Positions 6,301-13,267 of a stretch of 23,047 nt of DNA are shown in pieces (within the stretch, counting starts at the first letter, position 1; every line of letters begins with the position of its first letter). A model generated the notes under the pieces. That model searched no databases and was not told the origin of the DNA. It was given only the letters and a program-made list of their open reading frames with translations. The position numbers and the translations under genes are program-made. Source of the DNA: an uncultured Streptococcus sp. (GTDB lineage: Bacteria; Bacillota; Bacilli; Lactobacillales; Streptococcaceae). Location of the stretch: the NCBI GenBank assembly GCA_902470035.1, contig CABREZ010000008.1, positions 1-23,047 of the forward strand, in the 5' to 3' direction.

Positions 6301-8382
6301 ATGTCAGAGCAGTTAATTCAAAATAGTATTTTTTCCACACCAGTAATATTTGATAAATATGAATGTTATAGTATTGGTGCAACAACCGTTAATAATTTGA
6401 TAAAATCAAATATTATCAAAAATGTAAATCTAAAGAGAAGTCTTGGGAATAAAAAACCAGATGTTTTAATTCTGGATGATAATAAGAACGTAATTATTTA
6501 TGTTGAGCAAAAGATACCAAGTAAATTTAAGAGTGATAAGGATATTGAAGAAGCGATTAAACAAGAGATAGATGTCGCTAAAGCTTTGGGTGCACTTATT
6601 TATATTGTAAGCGACGGTGATTCTTTTATCTGGATTAATCCTAAAACCGGGGAAAAGATTTTAGATGAGAATGGAAATGAAATTAATTTAGCGATAAAGC
6701 CAAAAGAAAATGGCAAACAAATTGTCAAGTTCATTAATGATATTTCATTATCTATTTCTGAAACAAATAATCAGATATTGAAAAAGGAATTTTTGGATCC
6801 TACTGATTTAGCTCAAAAGATTAATAGAATTTTAAAAAATTTAACTTTTGCTTCAGCAAAGATGTCTTTATATACTTTTGTTGAGTTATTTCTCTTTAAA
6901 TATTTATCAGATATTGGTGTTTTAAATGGAGAAAATAGTTTTGAATACATTGTGTCTTTATATGAAAAGGAAGGATATTCTACCGCCTATGTTTTAGGGA
7001 AATACCTAGAAGGTGCTAGAGAGACGATGGTTAAATTGTTTCCAAAAGGTATAGATGGGACAAGCATTATCAATGGTCAAGTTTTTCATATTGAAAGAGA
7101 TGAACAAAACGAATTTGTCAGCGTAGATAATACGGATACAGTATTTAAATCTGTTATTTTAGAATTTGAAAAATACGATAAAAAATATGGGAAATTCTTA
7201 AATATAAGTAAAGACTTCAAGTCAAAACTGTTTGAAACCTTTATGAAAAATAGTGATGACAAGAGTGATATGGGGCAGTTTTTTACACCATTAAAAATAG
7301 TAGACGAAATGGTTTCTATGGTAGATATTTCTGAGGGAATGATTATTTGTGATCCTGCTTGTGGTGTTGGAAAGTTTTTGCTTGAAGCAGTTGAAAAACG
7401 TATAGAAGATAGTTATAGCTACTCTAAAGGAAAGTTAGTTTCTAAAATTCGATTTTTTGGCTATGACAAAATGATGTCTGAAAAAGATGATATCACAATT
7501 ATTCTTGCTAAAGCAAATACGTTAATTTATTTTTCTGAATTATTCCAGAAAAATAATAGTTTTAAAGATGTGCAGACAATTGCAAAAACACTATTAAATG
7601 ATTCATTCTACTTACATAAGAGTATGTTAGGTACTCTGGAAAATTTTGAAAAAAATAAATACGACCTAATTTTAGCAAATCCTCCGTATTATCAAAGTAA
7701 GGAAATGTCAGAACTGGCCAAAGCTAGGGATATTTATAAGTATGGTGGTAGTGGTGTTGAAGCTCTCTTTTTAGAGTGGATTATGCGTTCCGTAAAACAT
7801 GGTGGTGTAGCCAATATTGTTTTACCGGATGGTATTTTTTCTAATCATGCAAATAAAAAGTTAAAAGAAAAGTTAAAAGAACTCTTTTTTATCGACGCTT
7901 TGATTTCTTTACCAGTCAACGCTTTCTTTAACACACCTAAAAAAACTTACATTTTAACCATTCGTAAGAAAACAGAGAATGAGATTGAAAATAATATCGT
8001 ACAAGATTATCCTGTTTTTACCTACATTGCAGGTAGTATTGGTGAAACCTTAGATGTTTATCGATTTGATTCTGAAGAAAATGACTTAAAGCAAGCTGTC
8101 ATCATGTATAATTTTTATCGCCAACATCAAGATAGAAATAATCTACAAGAACCGATTAAATCCCATCTTTTAAATGACTCTAGACTAAAATTAATTCCGA
8201 TTGAGGAATTAGATAGTAAGAAGAGTTGGATTATTGAAAATTGGTGGTCTGAGGAAGAAAAGATTGCTATTGGTTTAAAAAAAGAAAGACAAGTTGTTTC
8301 GATTGATGAGTTCCAAGCAATGATTGATGATATGATTTCTCTTATGCAAGATTTCAAGGAGGAGTTGGAATGGTTGAAGTAG
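6301..8382 (+). CDS. Fused nuclease-DNA adenine methyltransferase, type IIB/IIG (BcgI A-like) RM subunit
   Basis: A 693-residue protein. Residues about 1-150 hold a PD-(D/E)xK nuclease: Pro53-Asp54, then 14 residues, then Glu69-Gln-Lys71. The middle is an N6-adenine methyltransferase of the type I HsdM kind: GQFFTP at 325-330, motif I DPACGVGKF from 351, catalytic NPPY at 460-463. Nuclease and methyltransferase in one chain, with a separate specificity subunit downstream, is the layout of BcgI-like type IIB enzymes, which cut on both sides of a bipartite site. The start ATG at 6301 has GGAG 8 bases upstream. It overlaps the specificity gene by 13 bases. Codon use is far more AT-rich than in era and mutM, indicating transfer. 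A modification-only role is possible if the nuclease is inactive, but its key residues are present. Confidence 0.88.
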   Translation: MSEQLIQNSIFSTPVIFDKYECYSIGATTVNNLIKSNIIKNVNLKRSLGNKKPDVLILDDNKNVIIYVEQKIPSKFKSDKDIEEAIKQEIDVAKALGALIYIVSDGDSFIWINPKTGEKILDENGNEINLAIKPKENGKQIVKFINDISLSISETNNQILKKEFLDPTDLAQKINRILKNLTFASAKMSLYTFVELFLFKYLSDIGVLNGENSFEYIVSLYEKEGYSTAYVLGKYLEGARETMVKLFPKGIDGTSIINGQVFHIERDEQNEFVSVDNTDTVFKSVILEFEKYDKKYGKFLNISKDFKSKLFETFMKNSDDKSDMGQFFTPLKIVDEMVSMVDISEGMIICDPACGVGKFLLEAVEKRIEDSYSYSKGKLVSKIRFFGYDKMMSEKDDITIILAKANTLIYFSELFQKNNSFKDVQTIAKTLLNDSFYLHKSMLGTLENFEKNKYDLILANPPYYQSKEMSELAKARDIYKYGGSGVEALFLEWIMRSVKHGGVANIVLPDGIFSNHANKKLKEKLKELFFIDALISLPVNAFFNTPKKTYILTIRKKTENEIENNIVQDYPVFTYIAGSIGETLDVYRFDSEENDLKQAVIMYNFYRQHQDRNNLQEPIKSHLLNDSRLKLIPIEELDSKKSWIIENWWSEEEKIAIGLKKERQVVSIDEFQAMIDDMISLMQDFKEELEWLK

Positions 8383-9554
8383 TTCAGAAAACCATTGGAG
8401 ATCTTTTTGATACAGTCAGTGGTAAGTCAAAATATTCTTTGAAGTATATCACAGAACATCCAGGAGTTTATCCTGTATATTCTGCGAAAACAACTGGCGA
8501 TATGACGAAAGGGTATATTGATACTTACGACTACGATTTAGAGTGTTTACAGATAACTTCTGATGGTGCAAAAGCAGGGACAGTGATATACAGAAGAAAA
8601 ACAAAATTTTCTGTAGGTCCTGCAACAAGGATATATTTACTCAATGAAGAATATAAGAATAATATTTCTGTCAAATTTCTCTATTATATGCTTAAAAATC
8701 ATCCAGAAATGCAAAATTTTTCGTGGACAAATAAAGCATCGCTCTATAAATTACTTGATATTGCTATCGATATTCCAGTAACATTGGATAATCATTTTGA
8801 TATTAAAAAACAAGAAGAAATTGTTCGTAAGTTTGAATTAATTGAAGCACGCAAAGAAGAATTGGCTGAAAAGATTGAGGCGATCAAGTCAGTAGATGTG
8901 GATATTATGTCAGGAGAGACTCCTAAGAATACCTCAATTAAAGTTGCAGATTTGTTTGACTTGACTGTATCAACAAATTCTTCAAAATTTACGAAGACAT
9001 TTGTAAAAGAAAATGCGGGTGATATACCTGTTTATGGAGCGAGTAGTGATGACTTACCAAGTTATGGTTATTTAAAAGACAATGCTGTAATTATAGACAA
9101 AGATGGTAAACGTGAGTTTCCTGTTCGCTATTTTGAAAATTGCTTGACTTACAATATAGATGGTCTTGCAGGCTATGTTTTTTATCATGACGGTCGCTTT
9201 AGTTTAAGTGAAAAAGTACGCCCGTTAGTTATAAAAGAAGAATACGCAGACAAGGTCAACCCTTTATACCTAAAACAAGTTTTAGAGCCAATTTTTCGCT
9301 CTCATGTTAAAGGTAGGAAAGGGGAAAATGGTAAAAATGAGTATACAAAGCTAAACACTTCCATGATAAAAGATTTAGAGGTCGTGCTTCCTCTCACCTC
9401 TTCGGGAGAAATTGACCTTGAAAAGCAAAATCAGATTGTAAAAAATTCTCAAATAATCCTTGAAATGAAAAATAATATTGAGAGGCAAGGATACCAGTTT
9501 ATTCAATCGAATCTAGATTTTAATTCGAACAATGTTCCATATATATATATATAA
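8370..9554 (+). CDS. RM specificity subunit with two target recognition domains, ending in an AT repeat
   Basis: A 394-residue HsdS/BcgI B-like protein. Recognition domain 1 spans about residues 1-155, beginning IGDLFDTVSG with SKY and YPVYSA motifs. A helical spacer rich in Glu/Lys follows (about 150-180). Domain 2 spans about 187-370, beginning IKVADLFDL and ending with VKGRKGENGKNEYTK and an EIDLEKQNQIV helix. Each domain reads half of a bipartite DNA site. The ATG at 8370 has AAGGAGG upstream and overlaps the methyltransferase gene, so the two are coupled. The frame ends at a TAA created by an (AT)7 tract, after which a third recognition domain continues in another frame. The present end may therefore be the off state of a phase-variable longer protein of 567 residues. 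Confidence 0.85.
   Translation: MVEVVQKTIGDLFDTVSGKSKYSLKYITEHPGVYPVYSAKTTGDMTKGYIDTYDYDLECLQITSDGAKAGTVIYRRKTKFSVGPATRIYLLNEEYKNNISVKFLYYMLKNHPEMQNFSWTNKASLYKLLDIAIDIPVTLDNHFDIKKQEEIVRKFELIEARKEELAEKIEAIKSVDVDIMSGETPKNTSIKVADLFDLTVSTNSSKFTKTFVKENAGDIPVYGASSDDLPSYGYLKDNAVIIDKDGKREFPVRYFENCLTYNIDGLAGYVFYHDGRFSLSEKVRPLVIKEEYADKVNPLYLKQVLEPIFRSHVKGRKGENGKNEYTKLNTSMIKDLEVVLPLTSSGEIDLEKQNQIVKNSQIILEMKNNIERQGYQFIQSNLDFNSNNVPYIYI
9306..9349 (+). repeat. Repeat copy 1, end of recognition domain 2
   Basis: A 44-base segment encoding VKGRKGENGKNEYTK that recurs at 9857-9900 with 35 of 44 bases identical; the last 15 bases are exact. It reflects duplication of a half-specificity unit and could support recombination between recognition domains. 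Confidence 0.75.
9539..9553 (+). repeat. (AT)7 dinucleotide tract, probable phase-variation switch
   Basis: Seven AT units plus an A lie exactly between recognition domains 2 and 3 of the specificity gene. With seven units the upstream frame meets TAA at 9552-9554. With six units (or nine) the frame runs on into the third domain with no stop, reading ...YIYITLANLFDL, which mirrors the IKVADLFDL start of domain 2. With eight units a stop follows a few codons later. Simple repeats of this kind mutate by slipped-strand mispairing and switch restriction-modification genes in many host-adapted bacteria. Confidence 0.8.
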
Positions 9555-9556
9555 CC

Positions 9557-10075
9557 TTGGCTAATTTGTTTGATTTGAAACGTGGTTCTAGTAAGTATAC
9601 GAAAAAATATTGCTTGGATAACAAGGGGAAGTATCCTGTTTACTCAGCCAATAATTCAGTTCCTCTTGGTTATAGAAACGATTTTGATTTTGATGGTTGT
9701 TTTGCTACAATCTCTGTCAATGGTATAGCAGGAAAGATAACTTTAATAGATAATAAGTTTTCTTTGAATGCGGATAGAATGATTTTAATTCCTAAACAGG
9801 AAAAAATAAACATTGATTATATTGCTTACATTTTAGAACCACTTTTAAGACAGCAGGTTAAAGGAAGACGTGGAGAGAATGGCAGAAATGAGTATACAAA
9901 AATAGAAAGAAAAGTAATTTTGGATACTAAAATTCCTGTTCCTTTTAATCGCTTTGGTGAAATTGATTTAGAGATACAAAAGGACATAGTAGAAAAAATT
10001 TATAAATTAAAAAATATAAAAACCATCTTAGGAGAAGAAGTAAAAAATTTATTGCAATTTGAATTGAATTTTTAA
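9557..10075 (+). CDS. Third target recognition domain, out of frame with the specificity gene
   Basis: A 172-codon frame opens at a TTG and carries a complete half-specificity unit: NLFDL at the start, SKY and YPVYSA near residues 12-30, the block VKGRRGENGRNEYTK, and a closing EIDLEIQKDIVEK helix. Every element matches domain 2 or domain 1 of the upstream gene. The TTG has no ribosome site, since the bases before it are the AT tract, so independent translation looks poor. It is best read as the distal part of the upstream gene, joined when the AT tract has six units. Weak reinitiation after the TAA three codons earlier cannot be excluded; that would give a separate half-S subunit like those known from split specificity systems. 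Confidence 0.75.
   Translation: MANLFDLKRGSSKYTKKYCLDNKGKYPVYSANNSVPLGYRNDFDFDGCFATISVNGIAGKITLIDNKFSLNADRMILIPKQEKINIDYIAYILEPLLRQQVKGRRGENGRNEYTKIERKVILDTKIPVPFNRFGEIDLEIQKDIVEKIYKLKNIKTILGEEVKNLLQFELNF
9857..9900 (+). repeat. Repeat copy 2, end of recognition domain 3
   Basis: The second copy of the 44-base unit seen at 9306-9349, encoding VKGRRGENGRNEYTK. Divergence in the first 29 bases shows the duplication is not recent. Confidence 0.75.
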
Positions 10076-10087
10076 GAAGGAGGAACT

Positions 10088-10912
10088 ATGCCTGAATTAC
10101 CAGAAGTAGAGACTGTCCGACGCGGTCTTGAGAAATTAATTCTTGGAAAAACCATTCAGTCAGTGGAAGTAAAGTATCCAAAGATGATTCAGACGGATTT
10201 AGATGCTTTTCGTCAAGATCTCCCAGGTCAAGAAATTCGGGCCATGGGGCGCCGCGGGAAATACCTCTTGTTTTATTTGACGGATTTGGTTTTGATCTCG
10301 CATTTACGTATGGAAGGCAAGTATTTCTTTTATCCAGATGAGGTTCCTCTTCGCAAGCACGCCCATGTCTTCTTTTATTTTACTGATGGCAGCACCCTGG
10401 TCTATGAAGATGTCCGCAAGTTTGGGACCATGGAAGTCTTAGTACCTGAGTTTATAGACAGCTATTTTTTGGCGAAAAAGATTGGTCCAGAGCCGACAGA
10501 AGCGGATTTTAAAGGGCCAGCCTTCCAAACAGCTCTTAATAAATCAAAGAAACCCATTAAATCAGCTCTTTTGGACCAAAAATTGGTGGCAGGTCTGGGA
10601 AATATCTATGTAGATGAGGTCCTCTATCGAGCCAAGGTTCATCCAGCTCGTTTGGGTCAAAGCTTGACTGCTAGAGAAGCCAAAGTGATCCGAAAGGAAA
10701 CAATCGCTGTATTAGCTCAGGCTGTCGAAAAAGGTGGCTCCACCATTCGCTCCTATAGCAATGCTTTTGGCGAGGATGGCACCATGCAGGAAGAACACCA
10801 GGTCTATGGGAAAACAGGCCAGCCTTGTTTGCGCTGCGGGACACCGATTGAGAAAATCCAGCTGGGGGGACGCGGAACCCATTTTTGCCCTCATTGTCAA
10901 AAGGAGAACTAG
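10088..10912 (+). CDS. mutM: Formamidopyrimidine-DNA glycosylase (Fpg)
   Basis: A 274-residue base-excision repair enzyme that removes 8-oxoguanine and formamidopyrimidines and nicks the abasic site. The N-terminus MPELPEVET gives catalytic Pro2 and Glu3; Lys58 lies in MGRRGKYLLF. The helix-two-turn-helix segment (GLGNIYVDEVLY) is present, and a C-terminal zinc finger uses Cys247, Cys250, Cys267 and Cys270. The start has AAGGAGG at ideal spacing. It begins 12 bases after the RM island, with no clear promoter in that gap, and its stop abuts the coaE ATG. Its transcription is therefore probably tied to the RM genes or to a promoter hidden in their AT-rich end. Confidence 0.98.
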   Translation: MPELPEVETVRRGLEKLILGKTIQSVEVKYPKMIQTDLDAFRQDLPGQEIRAMGRRGKYLLFYLTDLVLISHLRMEGKYFFYPDEVPLRKHAHVFFYFTDGSTLVYEDVRKFGTMEVLVPEFIDSYFLAKKIGPEPTEADFKGPAFQTALNKSKKPIKSALLDQKLVAGLGNIYVDEVLYRAKVHPARLGQSLTAREAKVIRKETIAVLAQAVEKGGSTIRSYSNAFGEDGTMQEEHQVYGKTGQPCLRCGTPIEKIQLGGRGTHFCPHCQKEN

Positions 10913-11509
10913 ATGGCAAGAATCATTGGATTAACAGGAGGGATTGCTTCAGGAAAGTCCACTGTCACCTCCTATTTGAGAGAAAAGGGTTATCCTGTCA
11001 TTGATGCTGATCGAGTGGTCCATGACTTGCAGGCACCAGGTGGAGATCTTTATGGAGCTTTAGTAGAGCATTTTGGAAGGGACATCCTTCTAGATACTGG
11101 AGACTTGAATCGTCCTGCTCTGGCTCAACGCATCTTTTCAAGCCAGAAAGAGATTGCCTGGTCCAACCAAGTACAAGGCGAAATGATTCGCAAAGCTCTG
11201 GCGCGAGAACGGGATCGCTTAGCTAAAATAGAAGACCTCTTTTTCATGGATATCCCCTTGTTGATCGAGCAGGGATATCTGGATTGGTTTGACCAAGTTT
11301 GGCTGGTCTATGTGACGGAAGATACCCAGTTGCAACGTCTAATGGAAAGAAATGTCCTAACGGAGGTCCAGGCGCGGGATCGTTTGGCAGCCCAGATGCC
11401 TCTAGATAAGAAAAAAGCTTTTGTCGATCTCGTGATCGATAACAATAGCAAGCGTGATCGTCTCTATCAGCAAATTGATCGAGCTTTAGAACAAATAGAA
11501 AGAAGATGA
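10913..11509 (+). CDS. coaE: Dephospho-CoA kinase
   Basis: A 198-residue P-loop kinase catalysing the last step of coenzyme A synthesis, ATP-dependent phosphorylation of the 3' hydroxyl of dephospho-CoA. The N-terminal Walker A GGIASGKST at residues 9-17 is typical, followed by the DADRVVHDL segment (nucleotide/substrate site) and the LIEQGYLDWFD lid region. It starts immediately after the mutM stop, and its TGA overlaps an ATG at 11506 that would be the natural start of the next gene, but that ATG is now in the wrong frame. Length matches the family. Confidence 0.97.
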   Translation: MARIIGLTGGIASGKSTVTSYLREKGYPVIDADRVVHDLQAPGGDLYGALVEHFGRDILLDTGDLNRPALAQRIFSSQKEIAWSNQVQGEMIRKALARERDRLAKIEDLFFMDIPLLIEQGYLDWFDQVWLVYVTEDTQLQRLMERNVLTEVQARDRLAAQMPLDKKKAFVDLVIDNNSKRDRLYQQIDRALEQIERR

Positions 11510-11513
11510 TCCT

Positions 11514-12725
11514 ATTTCACTGGAAATCAATTGGCGTAAAAATCTCTTTATTGCCTGGATTGGCTGTTTTTTCGTAGGTGCCAGCCTTTCGTTGGTAGTC
11601 CCTTTTATGGCTCTATTTGTGGAGGAGTTGGGGGTAAAAGGTCCGGCAGTTCCTTTTTATGCTGGGATTGCAGTCGCCTCCTCCTCTTTGACTTCCGCTC
11701 TAATGGCCCCAATCTGGGGGAGTTTAGCGGACCGTTATGGTCGGAAACCCATGATGTTGAGAGCCTCGATTGCCATGACCATGACCATGGGAGGAATTGC
11801 TTTTGTCCCTTCCGTCTTTTGGTTGTTGCTCCTACGCTTATTAAATGGTGTCTTTTCGGGCTTTGTTCCTAACAGTACGGCTCTCATTGCCAGTCAGGTG
11901 CCAAAGAATCAATCTGGATACGCTCTTGGAACCTTATCGACGGGAACCGTTGCCGGTACCTTAATGGGGCCTTTATTGGGTGGATTGATTGCGGAGCAAT
12001 TTGGCATGCGGAACGTCTTTCTCCTCGTTGGTTTTTTCCTCTTTCTCGTCTCTGTCTTGACTTGGTGGGGCATTGAGGAAGACTACCAACAAATATCGAA
12101 GGAGGAGCATCTTTCAAGCTGGGATTTACTGGCTTCTATCCAGCATAAGGACATTTTACTGGGTCTTTTTTTGACCAGTATGACCATCCAGATGATAGGC
12201 CAATCTATTTCTCCCATTCTTCCCCTCTATGTAAGAGAGCTTGGTCAGAGCGACAATGTTATTTTTGTATCTGGGCTGATCGTATCAGCGATGGGGATTT
12301 CCGGTATCCTGACATCGGGATGGATGGGAAAGCTCGGAGATAAAATCGGCAACCATCGCCTCCTACTTTTAGCCCTTCTCTATAGTGGGATCCTCTATAT
12401 CTTCTGTGCCCTTGCTCAGACTCCTTTTCAATTAGGCCTTCTTCGTTTCCTATTTGGAATTGGGACAGGAGCCTTAATGCCCGGAGTGACGGCTCTCTTA
12501 AACCGCATGACTCCCAAAGAAGGAATTTCTCGGATATTTAGTTACAATCAACTCTTCTTTTATATTGGGGGAGTTCTTGGTCCCATGATGGGTTCTAGTA
12601 TCGCTATGCATGTCAATTACCATTGGGTATTCTATGGGACCGCTATTCTTGCCTTTATAGATTTGGCCTTCCTTTTATTCATCTTTAGAAAGTATTTGAA
12701 AGTGAGAGAAATCAGTGCGCATTAA
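11514..12725 (+). CDS. pmrA: MFS efflux transporter PmrA with an abnormal start
   Basis: A 12-helix major facilitator of about 400 residues. Its sequence closely follows pneumococcal PmrA as I recall it: the loop GSLADRYGRKPMM after helix 2, LRLLNGVFSGFVPN, ALIASQVPK, GTLSTGTVAGTLMGP and a C-terminal LKVREI. PmrA has been linked to efflux of norfloxacin and dyes. The conserved N-terminus EINWRKN begins at 11523, but its frame has no ATG, GTG or TTG between a TAG at 11496 and a TTG at 11592 that would cut off half of helix 1. Only ATT (11514) or CTG (11520) could serve. An ATG at 11506 overlapping the coaE stop is one frame away, so a 1-base loss near the start, or a rare start codon, is likely. 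The rest of the gene is intact. Confidence 0.85.
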   Translation: MSLEINWRKNLFIAWIGCFFVGASLSLVVPFMALFVEELGVKGPAVPFYAGIAVASSSLTSALMAPIWGSLADRYGRKPMMLRASIAMTMTMGGIAFVPSVFWLLLLRLLNGVFSGFVPNSTALIASQVPKNQSGYALGTLSTGTVAGTLMGPLLGGLIAEQFGMRNVFLLVGFFLFLVSVLTWWGIEEDYQQISKEEHLSSWDLLASIQHKDILLGLFLTSMTIQMIGQSISPILPLYVRELGQSDNVIFVSGLIVSAMGISGILTSGWMGKLGDKIGNHRLLLLALLYSGILYIFCALAQTPFQLGLLRFLFGIGTGALMPGVTALLNRMTPKEGISRIFSYNQLFFYIGGVLGPMMGSSIAMHVNYHWVFYGTAILAFIDLAFLLFIFRKYLKVREISAH

Positions 12726-12864
12726 AGTACAACTAACCTGCACGAGCTGTGGTAGTCAGAATTATTTGACAAGTAAAAATATGAAGACCCACCCTGAAAA
12801 AATTGAAGTTTTGAAGTATTGTCCCAAAGAGAGAAAAGTGACATTACATCTTGAAACGAAATGA
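12715..12864 (+). CDS. rpmG: 50S ribosomal protein L33
   Basis: A 49-residue protein starting at GTG, with MRIKVQLTCTSCGS, then YLTSKNMKTHPEKIEVLKY and CPKERKVTLH. Cys9, Cys12 and Cys36 show it is the zinc-ribbon branch of L33, with the fourth ligand position lacking Cys. Streptococci carry several L33 copies; the one next to pmrA and secG is of this kind. The GTG lies inside the last codons of pmrA (11-base overlap), so translation is probably coupled. The ribosome site is weak. Confidence 0.9.
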   Translation: MRIKVQLTCTSCGSQNYLTSKNMKTHPEKIEVLKYCPKERKVTLHLETK

Positions 12865-12879
12865 TTTTTATGGTAAAAT
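12851..12879 (+). promoter_or_regulatory. Promoter of secG, inside the end of rpmG
   Basis: TTGAAA (12851-12856), a 17-base spacer and TAAAAT (12874-12879) preceded by TGG, an extended -10. Transcription would start near 12886, about 22 bases before the secG ATG. Confidence 0.75.
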
Positions 12880-12907
12880 AGATAGGATTTTAAGGAGTTT
12901 TTTAATT

Positions 12908-13141
12908 ATGACTAAACCGTTGATTACAATTTTATTGGTACTATCTGTATTAATTATTATCGCTATCTTCATGCAACCAACAAAAAATCAATCTAGCAAC
13001 GTATTCGATGCAAGTTCAAATGATTTGTTCGAACGTTCAAAAGCTCGTGGATTCGAAGCAGTGATGCAACGACTAACAGGAGTAATGATTTTCCTTTGGT
13101 TACTCATTGCGATGATTCTAATGGTATTATCCAGTAAATAA
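12908..13141 (+). CDS. secG: Preprotein translocase subunit SecG
   Basis: A 77-residue membrane protein with two helices (about 4-22 and 55-74) joined by a loop containing QPTKNQSSNVFDASS and LFERSKARGFEAVMQRLTG, highly conserved in streptococcal SecG. It is the accessory subunit of SecYEG that speeds protein export. I chose the ATG at 12908, behind AAGGAG at 12892-12897, over an in-frame upstream start at 12851 that would lie inside rpmG. It has its own promoter and a terminator right after the stop, so it can be a single-gene unit. Confidence 0.95.
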   Translation: MTKPLITILLVLSVLIIIAIFMQPTKNQSSNVFDASSNDLFERSKARGFEAVMQRLTGVMIFLWLLIAMILMVLSSK

Positions 13142-13142
13142 G

Positions 13143-13174
13143 ATAGGCTTAGACATTGTCTTTGCCTATTTTTT
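13143..13174 (+). terminator. Terminator after secG
   Basis: ATAGGC (13143-13148) with GCCTAT (13164-13169) and an inner AGAC/GTCT stem, then a run of six T residues to 13174. It overlaps the last base region of the secG stop. Confidence 0.8.
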
Positions 13175-13188
13175 CATCTATGAGTTGT

Positions 13189-13216
13189 TTGATAGGGAGA
13201 TTGTCACTTGTAAAGA
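13189..13216 (+). promoter_or_regulatory. Possible promoter of rnr-smpB
   Basis: TTGATA (13189-13194), a 16-base spacer and TAAAGA (13211-13216). The match is moderate. An inverted repeat GAGATT/AATCTC (13197-13202, 13217-13222) overlaps it. A promoter is expected here because secG ends in a terminator. Confidence 0.45.
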
Positions 13217-13239
13217 AATCTCTCTGAAAGAAAGAAAAT

Positions 13240-13267
13240 AAAGGAGGCTGGATATCCAGCGCAAGAT
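13240..13267 (+). promoter_or_regulatory. Hairpin between ribosome site and start codon of rnr
   Basis: The strong ribosome site AAAGGAGG (13240-13247) lies 20 bases before the ATG, too far for normal use. The gap holds a perfect 14-base palindrome GCTGGATATCCAGC (13247-13260), able to fold as GCTGG/CCAGC with a 4-base loop. Looping it out leaves GCAAGAT, a 7-base spacing that is ideal. No nearer in-frame start exists. Confidence 0.6.

Noticed and set aside
9557..9559. TTG 9557 as start of an independent half-specificity gene
   Set aside because: No ribosome site precedes it, and the residues upstream of it in the six-unit frame align with domain starts; kept as an alternative only.
6301..10075. 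Invertible specificity cassette with recombinase (as in some streptococcal type I systems)
   Set aside because: No recombinase gene and no long inverted repeats are seen; the duplicated blocks are direct repeats.
11506..11577. Ribosomal slippage joining ATG 11506 to the pmrA frame at the A5 run near 11537
   Set aside because: The joined product would lose the conserved EINW residues, and the run does not fit a standard slippery heptamer.
11592..11594. TTG 11592 as the pmrA start
   Set aside because: It falls within helix 1 and discards the conserved EINWRKN stretch; no ribosome site precedes it.
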